Shown here piece by piece: positions 1-6,462 of a stretch of 15,320 bases of DNA. The translations under genes were made by a program, and so were the position numbers. This DNA comes from Bacteroidales bacterium (GTDB lineage: Bacteria > Bacteroidota > Bacteroidia > Bacteroidales > UBA932): assembly GCA_020026275.1 (NCBI GenBank), contig JAHHQQ010000036.1, positions 1-15,320 on the forward strand, in the 5' to 3' direction. Numbering within the stretch: position 1 is the stretch's first letter; each line of letters opens with the position of its first letter. The notes under the pieces are model-generated. The model saw only the letters and a program-made list of their open reading frames with translations, ran no database searches and was not told the DNA's origin.

Positions 1-49
1 GATATTTAACGTTATAAATAGAAATTGTGACGATACTCACAAACCTCTG

Positions 50-82
50 TAAAGATAGTGAATTTTGTCCAAACAAATCCAA
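50..82 (-). promoter_or_regulatory. Possible leftward Bacteroides-type promoter
   Basis: Read on the minus strand, positions 57 to 50 give TATCTTTA, one base away from the TAnnTTTG -7 consensus of Bacteroidota. A TTG at 82-80 lies 22 nt upstream, slightly beyond the usual 19-21 nt spacing for the -33 box. It would drive a gene to the left of the window. No coding region is visible in positions 1-49, so this stays tentative. Confidence 0.25.
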
Positions 83-159
83 TAATATCCTCCAAATAAT
101 GCGCTTTATCCAAACAAACCAGGCGATTTCAGACTATCCAATGCGGTTGTCCAAATAAA
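68..159. repeat. Four short direct repeats of TCCAAAyAAw in an AT-rich non-coding stretch
   Basis: The motif TCCAAAyAAw (on the minus strand wTTrTTTGGA) occurs at 68-77, 91-100, 109-118 and 150-159, with a shorter relative, TCCAATG, at 137-143. The start-to-start distances are irregular (23, 18 and 41 nt), so this is not a CRISPR array or a tandem minisatellite. The copies lie between the terminator of the DUF2795 gene and the left window edge, so they may be binding sites upstream of a leftward gene outside the window. The role is inference; the repeats themselves are directly visible. Confidence 0.5.
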
Positions 160-196
160 TAAAATCCCCGCTAATCATATTGATTAACAGGGATTT
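153..196 (-). terminator. Hairpin terminator of the DUF2795 gene
   Basis: Positions 162-168 (AAATCCC) pair perfectly with 190-196 (GGGATTT). After a short imperfect part, 172-177 pair with 181-186 around a 3-nt loop. On the minus strand the stem is followed by a T-rich run (TTTTATTTATTT). It starts 27 nt after the stop codon of the minus-strand gene at 224-445, as expected for its intrinsic terminator. Confidence 0.6.
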
Positions 197-223
197 ACAT
201 TAATTTCTTTGTCGATTTTTCGC

Positions 224-445
224 TTAGTATTCCTCCTCGTTGAAGAAGAAGTCATCTTTGGTTGGATAATCTGGCCAGATGTCTTCGATGGTCTCGTAGA
301 TTTCTCCTTCGTCTTCCAGTTCGGTGAGGTTCTCGATCACTTCTTCTGGAGCACCTGAACGATTGGCATAATCAATCAATTCCTCTTTGGATGCTGGCCA
401 TGGCGCATCATCCAAGCTGCTTGCAAGCTCTAATGTCCAATACAT
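224..445 (-). CDS. DUF2795 family small acidic protein
   Basis: The gene encodes a 73-residue protein, the usual size for DUF2795. The N-terminal MYWTLELASSLDDAPWPAS stretch is typical of Bacteroidales members; it is followed by a helix (KEELIDYANRSGAPEEVIENL) and an acidic tail ending in EEEY. About one third of residues are Asp or Glu (23 of 73). There is no signal peptide or membrane segment, so it should be cytoplasmic. The family's biochemical function is unknown to me. It is transcribed alone, divergently from folE, with a strong -7 box 60 nt upstream of its start and a hairpin terminator behind it. The ATG at 445 is the only start that fits the conserved N terminus. Confidence 0.85.
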   Translation of the reverse strand: MYWTLELASSLDDAPWPASKEELIDYANRSGAPEEVIENLTELEDEGEIYETIEDIWPDYPTKDDFFFNEEEY

Positions 446-504
446 AATCTTATCGTTTAAAATAATTAATATTCAGTACCTTAATTAGTTTTCTGAAAGG
501 GACG

Positions 505-512
505 CAAAGATA
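505..512 (-). promoter_or_regulatory. -7 promoter element for the DUF2795 gene
   Basis: On the minus strand 512 to 505 reads TATCTTTG, a perfect match to the Bacteroidota -7 consensus TAnnTTTG. Transcription would start near 498, giving a leader of roughly 50 nt before the ATG at 445. I see no good TTTG -33 box at the usual distance, so the -7 element is the main evidence. Confidence 0.55.
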
Positions 513-588
513 TGTAATTTTTCGAAATTTCGGATAGATAATGGATATATTTTTTCTTTTGTGGCATTAAAGCCAATTTAGAGGGCAT

Positions 589-623
589 TTTGGATGATAT
601 TCTGCATTGATTGTTTAAATTTG
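589..623 (+). promoter_or_regulatory. Probable promoter for folE
   Basis: Positions 616-623 read TAAATTTG, a perfect TAnnTTTG -7 box, about 50 nt upstream of the folE ATG. A TTTG at 589-592 could be the -33 box, but the 23-nt spacing is 2 nt longer than usual. With the minus-strand element at 505-512, it makes 446-672 a divergent promoter region, which holds no credible gene. Confidence 0.45.
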
Positions 624-672
624 TATTTGCCGTTATGGCGTTTTGAAATTTAACTGATAGAAAAAAGAGATT

Positions 673-1248
673 ATGGCAGATATCGTTGATGAGAAAAATG
701 TGGATGAGATTGCTTACCACGTGAAGGAAATTCTGAGATTGTTGGGAGAGGATCCGGAAAGGGAAGGACTGGTCAAGACTCCGGTAAGGGTGGCCAAGTC
801 GTTGAAGTTCCTGACAAAAGGATATCAGGAGGATGCGGTTCAGATCATCAAGTCTGCGGTCTTTGATGAAGAGTATCAGCAGATGGTGCTGGTGAAGGAC
901 ATTGAGTTGTATTCCACTTGTGAACATCACATGCTTCCTTTCTTGGGCAAGGCGCATGTCGCCTATATTCCGAATGGAAAGATTACCGGTCTGAGCAAGA
1001 TTGCCCGGGTGGTGGAGACTTTTGCCAGAAGGCTGCAGGTCCAGGAGCGGCTGACGGTGGAGATACGTGACTGTATCCAGGAGGCCCTGGAACCTCTCGG
1101 GGTGGCAGTCGTCATTGAGGCCAGCCATACCTGCATGCAGGTTCGTGGGGTGCAGAAGTCTCATTCCGTTACAACGACGTCCGCATTTTCGGGGGCGTTC
1201 CTGACCTCTTCCAAGACAAGAAGCGAATTTTTGAATTTGATCAAGTGA
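673..1248 (+). CDS. folE: GTP cyclohydrolase I
   Basis: FolE converts GTP to 7,8-dihydroneopterin triphosphate and formate, the first step of tetrahydrofolate synthesis. It is a cytoplasmic, zinc-dependent toroidal homodecamer. The 191-residue length is normal for the family. The zinc ligands are visible: Cys83 and His86 in STCEHHMLPF, and Cys154 in SHTCMQVRGV. The substrate-binding segments GKAHVAYIP and GLSKIARVVETFARRLQVQE are intact. The short N terminus before HVKEILRLLGEDPEREGL fits the ATG at 673. It is the first gene of a co-directional run; the next gene starts 101 nt downstream, so co-transcription is possible but not certain. I see nothing missing or odd. Confidence 0.97.
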   Translation: MADIVDEKNVDEIAYHVKEILRLLGEDPEREGLVKTPVRVAKSLKFLTKGYQEDAVQIIKSAVFDEEYQQMVLVKDIELYSTCEHHMLPFLGKAHVAYIPNGKITGLSKIARVVETFARRLQVQERLTVEIRDCIQEALEPLGVAVVIEASHTCMQVRGVQKSHSVTTTSAFSGAFLTSSKTRSEFLNLIK

Positions 1249-1286
1249 TGACGGCTCCGGAAGTTCGGCATTGCTCTTGCAGTGAC

Positions 1287-1310
1287 GAAGAGTTCTGCCC
1301 CCAGGACTTC
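1287..1310 (+). other. Hairpin in the folE-lipoprotein gap
   Basis: GAAG (1287-1290) pairs with CTTC (1307-1310), and TTCTG (1293-1297) pairs with CAGGA (1302-1306) with one G-U pair. The loop is CCCC and there is a 2-nt bulge on the left arm. No T-run follows, so it is not a classic terminator. It could shape or stabilise the transcript between folE and the lipoprotein gene; function is unknown. Confidence 0.3.
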
Positions 1311-1349
1311 GGGAGGCTTCACAATCGAATTTCTTATTAATTGATATGA

Positions 1350-1775
1350 ATGATGAAAAGGTTTTTTGAATATTTGATGGGCATTGCTGTGGCTGTTTCC
1401 CTGCTTGCCTGTTCTCCTCAGGAAAAGGTCAGTGTCATCAATCTGAGCACGGAGAATTTGACTTTCCAGTCTCTTTCCGGACAGCAGAAGGTGTTTTCCA
1501 GAGGACAGGGTTTTGAATTGGATGCAATTGTGATGGACGGGGAAATTGTGTCTGACAGAATTGACCGCAACGGAGATCTGCTTCTGGATGCCGGATGGAT
1601 CAATGTATTCACTCCAGGCGCTGCCAGCGGCCAGGTCGCCAAACAGATGATTGTTGCCGTAAGGGGAAACAATACGGGTTCTGACCGGGAGTGTGAGATT
1701 TTGGTCCACAATGGCAAAGTCAGAGAAAAAGTGACTGTCATCCAGAAGAAGGAGGCAGTGGAAGAAAAGAAATAA
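1350..1775 (+). CDS. Lipoprotein with a BACON-like domain
   Basis: The 141-residue product begins with a charged MMKRFFEY, a hydrophobic segment and the lipobox LLAC, so Cys21 should be lipidated after signal peptidase II cleavage. Its likely site is the periplasmic face of a membrane. The mature part fits the BACON pattern of Bacteroidota surface proteins: a VINLSTENLTFQSLSGQQ entry, a central GWINVFTPGAASG turn and a closing RECEILVHNGKVREKVTVIQ strand. BACON domains are immunoglobulin-like and usually linked to carbohydrate or mucin contact, but normally sit on larger enzymes; here the domain stands alone. The family call rests on pattern recognition only. ATGs at 1350 and 1353 are both usable. 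It lies between folE and manC, 36 nt before the manC ATG. Confidence 0.7.
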   Translation: MMKRFFEYLMGIAVAVSLLACSPQEKVSVINLSTENLTFQSLSGQQKVFSRGQGFELDAIVMDGEIVSDRIDRNGDLLLDAGWINVFTPGAASGQVAKQMIVAVRGNNTGSDRECEILVHNGKVREKVTVIQKKEAVEEKK

Positions 1776-1811
1776 AGGTCCAGATCGGGCCGGTTGATAA
1801 AATCAGGAATC

Positions 1812-2858
1812 ATGGATATTCACATTGTTATTATGGCTGGTGGTGTCGGAAGCCGTCTGTGGCCTCTGAGTACCCCTGAACTTCCAAAACAGTTCATTGA
1901 TCTGCTCGGTGTGGGCAAGACAATGTTACAGATTACGGCAGAACGTTTCAAACCTATCTGCAAGGCAGATCATTTCTGGGTGGTGACTTCTGAAGATTAT
2001 GTGGAACTGGTCAAGCGGCAGCTTCCTGAGGTACCTGAATCCCAGATTCTGGCCGAACCGGAGCCTCGCAGTACCGCTCCTTGCATCGCTTATGCCTGCA
2101 AGAAAATATCCATGCATTTTCCGGATGCAGTAGTTGTGGTCACTCCGGCAGATGCTATCGTCATCCGTACGGAGAGATTCACTTCTATTATAGAGAAGGC
2201 GCTTGACTTTGCTGAGAACTCAGATAATATTGTTACTGTCGGTATCAAACCTACTTGTCCCGCAACAGGATATGGTTATATCTGTGCCGCTTCGATAGAG
2301 GAGAACCAGATTGTAAAAGTGTCTTCGTTCAAAGAGAAACCGGATAGAGAGACCGCATCGTCCTATTTGGCTGCCGGCAATTATTTCTGGAATGCTGGTA
2401 TCTTCGTATGGAACGTCCGTACCATCAATGAGCAAATTGCCCGGTTTGCACCTCAGATCTGTCTGATGATGAACCGGATGGCGGATTTCTTTTATACGGA
2501 TCAGGAGGCGGAGGCTGTGGAAAAATATTTCCCGCAGTGTGAAAAGATTTCCATTGACTATGCCGTTATGGAAAAGTCAGATGATATCTATGTGATTGCC
2601 GGGGATCTTGGTTGGAATGATTTGGGGAGCTGGAGTTCTGTCGGTGACTATATTCCAAGGACAGAACAGACCAATTCTCTGGTGGGGGACAATGTGCGTT
2701 TGTTTGATTGTTCGAATTGCATTGTCCACGCTACGGATGCCAAGCAACTTGTCGTTCAGGGATTGGATGGGTATATTGTTGCTGAAAAGGCAGGGAACAT
2801 CATGATATGCAAGATATCAGAAGAACAAAGGATTAAAGAATTCTCAAAGGGAAAATGA
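1812..2858 (+). CDS. manC: Mannose-1-phosphate guanylyltransferase
   Basis: The enzyme makes GDP-mannose from GTP and mannose 1-phosphate, feeding mannose, fucose or rhamnose units into surface glycans and lipopolysaccharide. The signature GGVGSRLWPLS (residues 10-20) with PKQF (25-28) binds the nucleotide. FKEKPD (173-178), with its sugar-phosphate lysine, and WNAGIF (193-198) are both present. At 348 residues it is the one-domain form: the C-terminal mannose-6-phosphate isomerase cupin of about 470-residue bifunctional enzymes is absent, so the isomerase must be encoded elsewhere. I chose the ATG at 1812 because the family starts right at the IVIMAGG strand; an in-frame TTG at 1794 would add only six unconserved residues. 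It ends 4 nt before ugd, so the two are almost surely co-transcribed. Confidence 0.93.
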   Translation: MDIHIVIMAGGVGSRLWPLSTPELPKQFIDLLGVGKTMLQITAERFKPICKADHFWVVTSEDYVELVKRQLPEVPESQILAEPEPRSTAPCIAYACKKISMHFPDAVVVVTPADAIVIRTERFTSIIEKALDFAENSDNIVTVGIKPTCPATGYGYICAASIEENQIVKVSSFKEKPDRETASSYLAAGNYFWNAGIFVWNVRTINEQIARFAPQICLMMNRMADFFYTDQEAEAVEKYFPQCEKISIDYAVMEKSDDIYVIAGDLGWNDLGSWSSVGDYIPRTEQTNSLVGDNVRLFDCSNCIVHATDAKQLVVQGLDGYIVAEKAGNIMICKISEEQRIKEFSKGK

Positions 2859-2862
2859 CAAT

Positions 2863-4176
2863 ATGAAGATTGCAATTGTAGGTACAGGCTATGTAGGATT
2901 GGTAAGTGGCACTTGCTTTGCCGAAATGGGGGTAAACGTCACTTGTGTGGATGTGGATCAGCAGAAGATTGACAAATTGGTTCAGGGAACAATACCCATT
3001 TATGAACCGCATCTGGATGAGATGGTGATGCGTAACGTGAATGAAGGACGTCTTCATTTCACGACAGATTTGGCTTCCTGTCTGGATAGTGTGGAACTGG
3101 TGTTTAGCGCTGTCGGCACCCCTCCGGATGAGGATGGAAGTGCAGACCTCAAATATGTGTTGGAAGTGGCTCGTACTGTCGGTCGGAATATGAAGAAATA
3201 TGTTCTGTTGGTGACTAAGTCGACGGTGCCGGTGGGGACGGCTGTGAAAGTGAAGGAGGCTATTCAGGAAGAATTGGACAAGCGGGGCGTGGATATTCCT
3301 TTTGATGTTGCTTCCAATCCGGAATTTTTGAAGGAAGGCTCTGCCATCCAGGATTTCATGAGTCCGGACCGGGTGATTGTCGGAGTGGATTCTGAACGGG
3401 CAAAGGAACTGATGTCCAGATTGTATCGTCCGTTGATGCTGAAAAGTTTCCGTGTTATTTTCACTGATATCGCTTCTGCGGAAATGATCAAGTATGCCGC
3501 CAATTCGATGCTGGCTACCCGAATCAGCTTCATGAATGATATTGCCAATCTTTGTGAGATTGTCGGGGCAGATGTCAATATGGTCCGTCAGGGAATAGCG
3601 GCGGATACGCGTATTGGCAGCAAGTTTCTGTATCCTGGCTGCGGTTATGGCGGAAGTTGTTTTCCGAAAGATGTCAAGGCCCTGATCCGTACAGCACAGA
3701 AGCATGGTTATGAAATGCAGGTCCTCAAGGCAGTCGAATCGGTCAACTATGACCAGAAGCGTCTGTTGTTCAAGAAATTGGAAAAACATTACGGGGGACG
3801 GCTGGAAGGCCGTACCATTGCATTGTGGGGGCTTTCATTCAAGCCGGAGACGGATGATATGAGGGAAGCTACTTCTCTGGTGACGATTGATTTGTTGAGG
3901 CAGGCAGGTTGCAAGATCCGGGTTTTTGACCCGATTGCGATGGGTGAATGTCGCAGAAGGGTGGGAGATGCTGTCTTCTATGCAGAAAATAAATATGAGG
4001 CCGTGGAAGGGGCTGATGCTCTCTTGCTGCTGACCGAGTGGAAGCAGTTCAGATTACCAGACTGGAAAAAAGTCTATAAACTGATGAAAGAACCGCTTGT
4101 CATAGATGGTCGTAACATCTATATGCCGGATGAGATGGAAGAAGCCGGTTTCCTATACCAATGTATAGGTAGATAA
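2863..4176 (+). CDS. ugd: UDP-glucose 6-dehydrogenase
   Basis: This cytoplasmic enzyme oxidises UDP-glucose twice with NAD+ to give UDP-glucuronate, a precursor for acidic capsule and lipopolysaccharide sugars. The 437-residue protein has the three standard domains. An N-terminal Rossmann fold carries GTGYVG (7-12). The middle domain carries NPEFLKEGSAIQDF (152-165) and the helix with Lys210 (EMIKYAANSMLA). The C-terminal domain has LWGLSFKPETDDMREATS. The catalytic cysteine is Cys266 in GCGYGGSCFPKDVKAL. The related UDP-ManNAc and GDP-mannose dehydrogenases share the fold, so the exact sugar is inferred; the NPEFLKEG and GGSCFPKD wording favours UDP-glucose. The ATG lies 4 nt after the manC stop. 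It ends 64 nt before the next gene. Confidence 0.93.
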   Translation: MKIAIVGTGYVGLVSGTCFAEMGVNVTCVDVDQQKIDKLVQGTIPIYEPHLDEMVMRNVNEGRLHFTTDLASCLDSVELVFSAVGTPPDEDGSADLKYVLEVARTVGRNMKKYVLLVTKSTVPVGTAVKVKEAIQEELDKRGVDIPFDVASNPEFLKEGSAIQDFMSPDRVIVGVDSERAKELMSRLYRPLMLKSFRVIFTDIASAEMIKYAANSMLATRISFMNDIANLCEIVGADVNMVRQGIAADTRIGSKFLYPGCGYGGSCFPKDVKALIRTAQKHGYEMQVLKAVESVNYDQKRLLFKKLEKHYGGRLEGRTIALWGLSFKPETDDMREATSLVTIDLLRQAGCKIRVFDPIAMGECRRRVGDAVFYAENKYEAVEGADALLLLTEWKQFRLPDWKKVYKLMKEPLVIDGRNIYMPDEMEEAGFLYQCIGR

Positions 4177-4188
4177 GCTGCAGACTAT

Positions 4189-4227
4189 ATGAAATGAAAA
4201 GAATTTCATGTAACTTGTGACAAGTTA
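4189..4227. repeat. Two adjacent inverted repeats between ugd and the phosphoesterase gene
   Basis: The first repeat pairs ATGAAAT (4189-4195) with ATTTCAT (4203-4209) across a 7-nt loop. The second is a 17-nt palindrome at 4211-4227, with TAACTTGT and ACAAGTTA arranged around a central G. They fill most of the 64-nt gap, ending 13 nt before the next ATG. No T-run follows on the plus strand, so they do not look like a terminator. An operator or an mRNA-processing or stability element is possible; that role is inference. Confidence 0.5.
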
Positions 4228-4240
4228 AAAAGAAGAAATT

Positions 4241-4987
4241 ATGGTGGAACGAACAAAATATAGGACAGTAGTCATTTCAGATGTTCATCTGGGGGCGCCC
4301 CATTCCAAGTTGGAAGAAGTGACTGATTTCTTGAATTCGATAGACTGTGAGCGTCTGATTCTTGCTGGAGACATTATTGACGGCTGGCAGCTCAGCATTT
4401 CAGATGATCAGTGGGATGAACGTAAATCTATGTTTTGTCGTGCTGTTTTCAGAATCAGTCAGCGGAATAAGGCGAAAGTGATCTATGTTGCCGGAAATCA
4501 CGATGATTTTTTGGATGCGATTATTCCGTGTGAGCTGTTTGGAATCAGTATTGTCAGCAAATATATCCTGGAATCAGGAGATAAGAGGTATGTGGTCATT
4601 CATGGACATGCGTTTGACAGCATTACAGCCCAGTTCCGCTGGATTTCCAAATTGGGAGATGTCGCTTATAATTTGCTGATTAAGTTCAATAATTGGTGGA
4701 ACCGCCATCGCCAGGCAGTTGGAAAGGAGACGTATTCATTTTCCAAAGTGATCAAGCAGAAAGTGAAGCAGGCGGTCAATTACATTTCCGGTTTTGAAAC
4801 GGATTTGTCGGACTATGCCAAATCGGTCGGATGTGACGGTATCATATGTGGTCATATCCATCGGGCAGAAGACAAGATGCTTAAAGGAGGAATCCGTTAC
4901 TTGAATTCTGGCGATTGGGTAGAGTCCAAGACAGCCTTGCTGGAAGATTTTGAGGGGAATTGGAGTATTTATAGATATCAAAAGTAA
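4241..4987 (+). CDS. Metallophosphoesterase, UDP-2,3-diacylglucosamine diphosphatase-like (LpxH-related)
   Basis: This is a two-metal calcineurin-like phosphoesterase of the LpxH-related group (COG2908). All metal-binding blocks are present: DVHLG (Asp14, His16), GDIID (Asp44), GNHDD (Asn86, His87), HGHAFD (His121, His123) and CGHIHRAE (His205, His207). Between the last two blocks sits a helical insert (about 131-190, rich in Trp, Lys and Arg), like the lipid-binding cap of LpxH. No signal peptide or membrane segment is seen, so it should act at the cytoplasmic face of the inner membrane. LpxH hydrolyses UDP-2,3-diacylglucosamine to lipid X; whether this paralogue does that or removes phosphate from another lipid is open. 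It ends 6 nt before a glycosyltransferase gene, suggesting a joint pathway. Confidence 0.85.
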   Translation: MVERTKYRTVVISDVHLGAPHSKLEEVTDFLNSIDCERLILAGDIIDGWQLSISDDQWDERKSMFCRAVFRISQRNKAKVIYVAGNHDDFLDAIIPCELFGISIVSKYILESGDKRYVVIHGHAFDSITAQFRWISKLGDVAYNLLIKFNNWWNRHRQAVGKETYSFSKVIKQKVKQAVNYISGFETDLSDYAKSVGCDGIICGHIHRAEDKMLKGGIRYLNSGDWVESKTALLEDFEGNWSIYRYQK

Positions 4988-4993
4988 CAGAGT

Positions 4994-6133
4994 ATGAAAA
5001 TTCTTTTTCTAATACAAGGTGAGGGAAGGGGACATCTGACACAAGCCATGACCATGGAACGTATGCTTGAAAAACATGGTCATCAGGTGGTCGGTATGTT
5101 GGTAGGCCAGAGCAAAAGCCGTAAACCTCCCAAATTCTTCGAGGAGGGGGTTCATGCCAAGGTGGAATATTTCGAGTCTGTCAATTTTGTGGCATCGATA
5201 GACCAGAAGCGCCCAAATATGTTCAAGACTATTTTTCGGAATCTGTTCCAGGCATTCAAGTTTTTTGCTCCAGTTCGTATGATTCGGAGAAGAATCAAGC
5301 GCTCCAGGGCCGATCTCATTGTGAATTTCTACGAATCTTTGGGCTCTGTGGCTTATCGTTTGACTAACCGGAGCATCCCGATGGTCTGTATTGCCCACCA
5401 GTTCCTGTTTCTTCATGAAGATATGGAACTGCCAATTTGGGGGTATGAAGAACATGTGGGGCTGGATATTTTTTCCAAAGCCATATCGCGGGACTGTGCG
5501 AGGATACTTGCCCTTTCTTTTCGTAGAATGCCCGATGATCTGGAACATAATATCAAGGTGGTCCCACCGCTTCTGAGACCGGAGCTGCTCGCTTTCCGGG
5601 GCAGGGATGGACAGAAGGATTCTCCGGAGTTCCGGCAGGGTGACTACATCTTGGGCTACATGTTGAATACCGGCTTTGCCGAAGAGGTAAGGAAATGGCA
5701 TCAGGCTCACAAGGAGGTGCCGCTGCATTTCTTCTGGGATGACAAGAATCACGGCAAAGTATATAAGGAGGACGAGACGCTTACCTTCTATTATCTGGAT
5801 GACAAGGAATTTCTTCGTCAGATGGCTGGTTGTAAGGCGTATGCTTCAACAGCTGGTTTCGAATCCATTTGTGAGGCGATGTATCTTGGCAAGCCTCTGA
5901 TGATGGTTCCATCGCATATAGAGCAGAAGTGCAATGCTTATGATGCCACCCGTTTCAAGGCGGCAGTTGAGGCAGAGCAGTTCGATCTGTCTGTACTCGA
6001 AAGTTTTGCTGACAATGAATTTAAGCCAGATCTTGATTTCCCGGCCTGGGCAAATTCTGCTGAATCTATGATTGTCAGTGAGTTGGAGGAGGTTGCGAGG
6101 GCCTACAAGAGACCACAGGATGATATCTGCTGA
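4994..6133 (+). CDS. GT-B fold glycosyltransferase, family 28 / MurG-like
   Basis: The 379-residue protein has the GT-B layout. The N-terminal Rossmann half opens with MKILFLIQGEGRGHLTQAMT; its GxGRGH loop (9-14) marks the MurG, diacylglycerol glucosyltransferase and MJ1255-like group. The C-terminal half has a donor-site block STAGFESICEAMYLGKPLMMVP and IEQKCNA just after it. A basic stretch (APVRMIRRRIKRSR, about 93-106) may sit on the membrane face. It has no signal peptide or transmembrane helix and probably works as a peripheral inner-membrane enzyme on a lipid acceptor. Donor and acceptor cannot be read from the sequence. Its start is 6 nt after the phosphoesterase stop, so the two should be co-translated. 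It closes the first operon; the tRNA promoter follows at 6184. Confidence 0.85.
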   Translation: MKILFLIQGEGRGHLTQAMTMERMLEKHGHQVVGMLVGQSKSRKPPKFFEEGVHAKVEYFESVNFVASIDQKRPNMFKTIFRNLFQAFKFFAPVRMIRRRIKRSRADLIVNFYESLGSVAYRLTNRSIPMVCIAHQFLFLHEDMELPIWGYEEHVGLDIFSKAISRDCARILALSFRRMPDDLEHNIKVVPPLLRPELLAFRGRDGQKDSPEFRQGDYILGYMLNTGFAEEVRKWHQAHKEVPLHFFWDDKNHGKVYKEDETLTFYYLDDKEFLRQMAGCKAYASTAGFESICEAMYLGKPLMMVPSHIEQKCNAYDATRFKAAVEAEQFDLSVLESFADNEFKPDLDFPAWANSAESMIVSELEEVARAYKRPQDDIC

Positions 6134-6183
6134 GGAAAGCGGAAAGAAATTTTTAAAAAATATTTAAAAAAAAGCTGGAAAAG

Positions 6184-6214
6184 TTTGGAGCGTAAGATAT
6201 TTTACCTATCTTTG
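6184..6214 (+). promoter_or_regulatory. Promoter of the tRNA-Lys pair
   Basis: A -33 box TTTG (6184-6187) and a -7 box TATCTTTG (6207-6214) are separated by 19 nt, an exact match to the Bacteroidota housekeeping promoter. Just upstream, 6149-6173 is almost pure A and T and could act like an UP element. The start of transcription should be near 6221, giving a leader of about 45 nt before the first tRNA. Confidence 0.85.
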
Positions 6215-6264
6215 CAATCCCGTTTGGAAATCATCACTGATTAAACCAATAACGGTTATGGAGA

Positions 6265-6337
6265 GATTCGTTAGCTCAGTTGGTAGAGCACAACACTTTT
6301 AATGTTGGGGTCTCGGGTTCGAGCCCCGAACGGATCA
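6265..6337 (+). tRNA. tRNA-Lys, anticodon TTT
   Basis: The 73-nt gene folds into a full cloverleaf. The acceptor arms are 6265-6271 and 6330-6336 with one G-U pair, and the D stem is GCTC/GAGC. The anticodon stem is CAACA/TGTTG with loop CTTTTAA, which places TTT at 6298-6300. The T stem TCGGG/CCCGA encloses loop TTCGAGC. The discriminator is A6337, and CTG follows, so CCA is not encoded and must be added after transcription. Confidence 0.97.
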
Positions 6338-6343
6338 CTGCCT

Positions 6344-6416
6344 GCTTCCTTAGCTCAGTTGGTAGAGCACGACACTCTTAATGTTGGGGTCTAGGGTTCG
6401 AGCCCCTAAGGGAGCA
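6344..6416 (+). tRNA. tRNA-Lys, anticodon CTT
   Basis: A second 73-nt cloverleaf lies 6 nt after the first. The acceptor arms are 6344-6350 and 6409-6415, and the anticodon stem CGACA/TGTTG holds loop CTCTTAA with CTT at 6377-6379. The T stem is TAGGG/CCCTA and the discriminator is A6416. No CCA is encoded. It differs from the TTT copy at only eight positions, six of which form three compensated base pairs, so it probably arose by tandem duplication. It would read AAG codons only. Confidence 0.96.
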
Positions 6417-6417
6417 C

Positions 6418-6451
6418 AAAAAGCCTTTCAGTTTTACTGGGAGGCTTTTTT
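6418..6451 (+). terminator. Rho-independent terminator of the tRNA unit
   Basis: AAAAAGCCT (6418-6426) pairs with AGGCTTTTT (6442-6450). Two T-G wobbles and a CAG/CTG segment extend the stem to a 5-nt loop TTTTA (6432-6436). The 3' arm ends in a run of six T. It begins 2 nt after the last tRNA base and separates the tRNA transcript from the next operon. Confidence 0.85.
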
Positions 6452-6462
6452 GTTGTACCTGC

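Noticed and set aside
68..159. CRISPR array
   Set aside because: The repeated word is only 10 nt and the spacing is irregular, with no long repeat or uniform spacer length.
481..1164. Minus-strand open frame of 227 codons overlapping folE and its promoter region
   Set aside because: It lies opposite folE, reads through the AT-rich divergent promoter region, has no family-like motifs, and folE is unmistakable.
1249..1349. Frameshifted continuation of folE or a small gene in the gap
   Set aside because: FolE already has its full C terminus, two stop codons follow at once, and no short frame here has recognisable content.
1161..1709. Minus-strand open frame of 182 codons crossing the folE-lipoprotein gap
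   Set aside because: It runs antisense to the end of folE and most of the lipoprotein gene. Its translation shows no domain, signal or composition of a real protein.
1794..1811. TTG start for manC six codons upstream of the ATG
   Set aside because: The extra residues are not conserved in the family and the ATG at 1812 sits directly before the nucleotide-binding strand.
2833..3789. Long minus-strand open frame (318 codons) opposite ugd
   Set aside because: It is antisense to a fully conserved dehydrogenase; the His-, Gln- and Ile-rich product is typical of a reverse-strand shadow.
4211..4227. Terminator after ugd
   Set aside because: The palindrome is followed by A-rich, not T-rich, sequence on the plus strand and the next gene begins 13 nt later.
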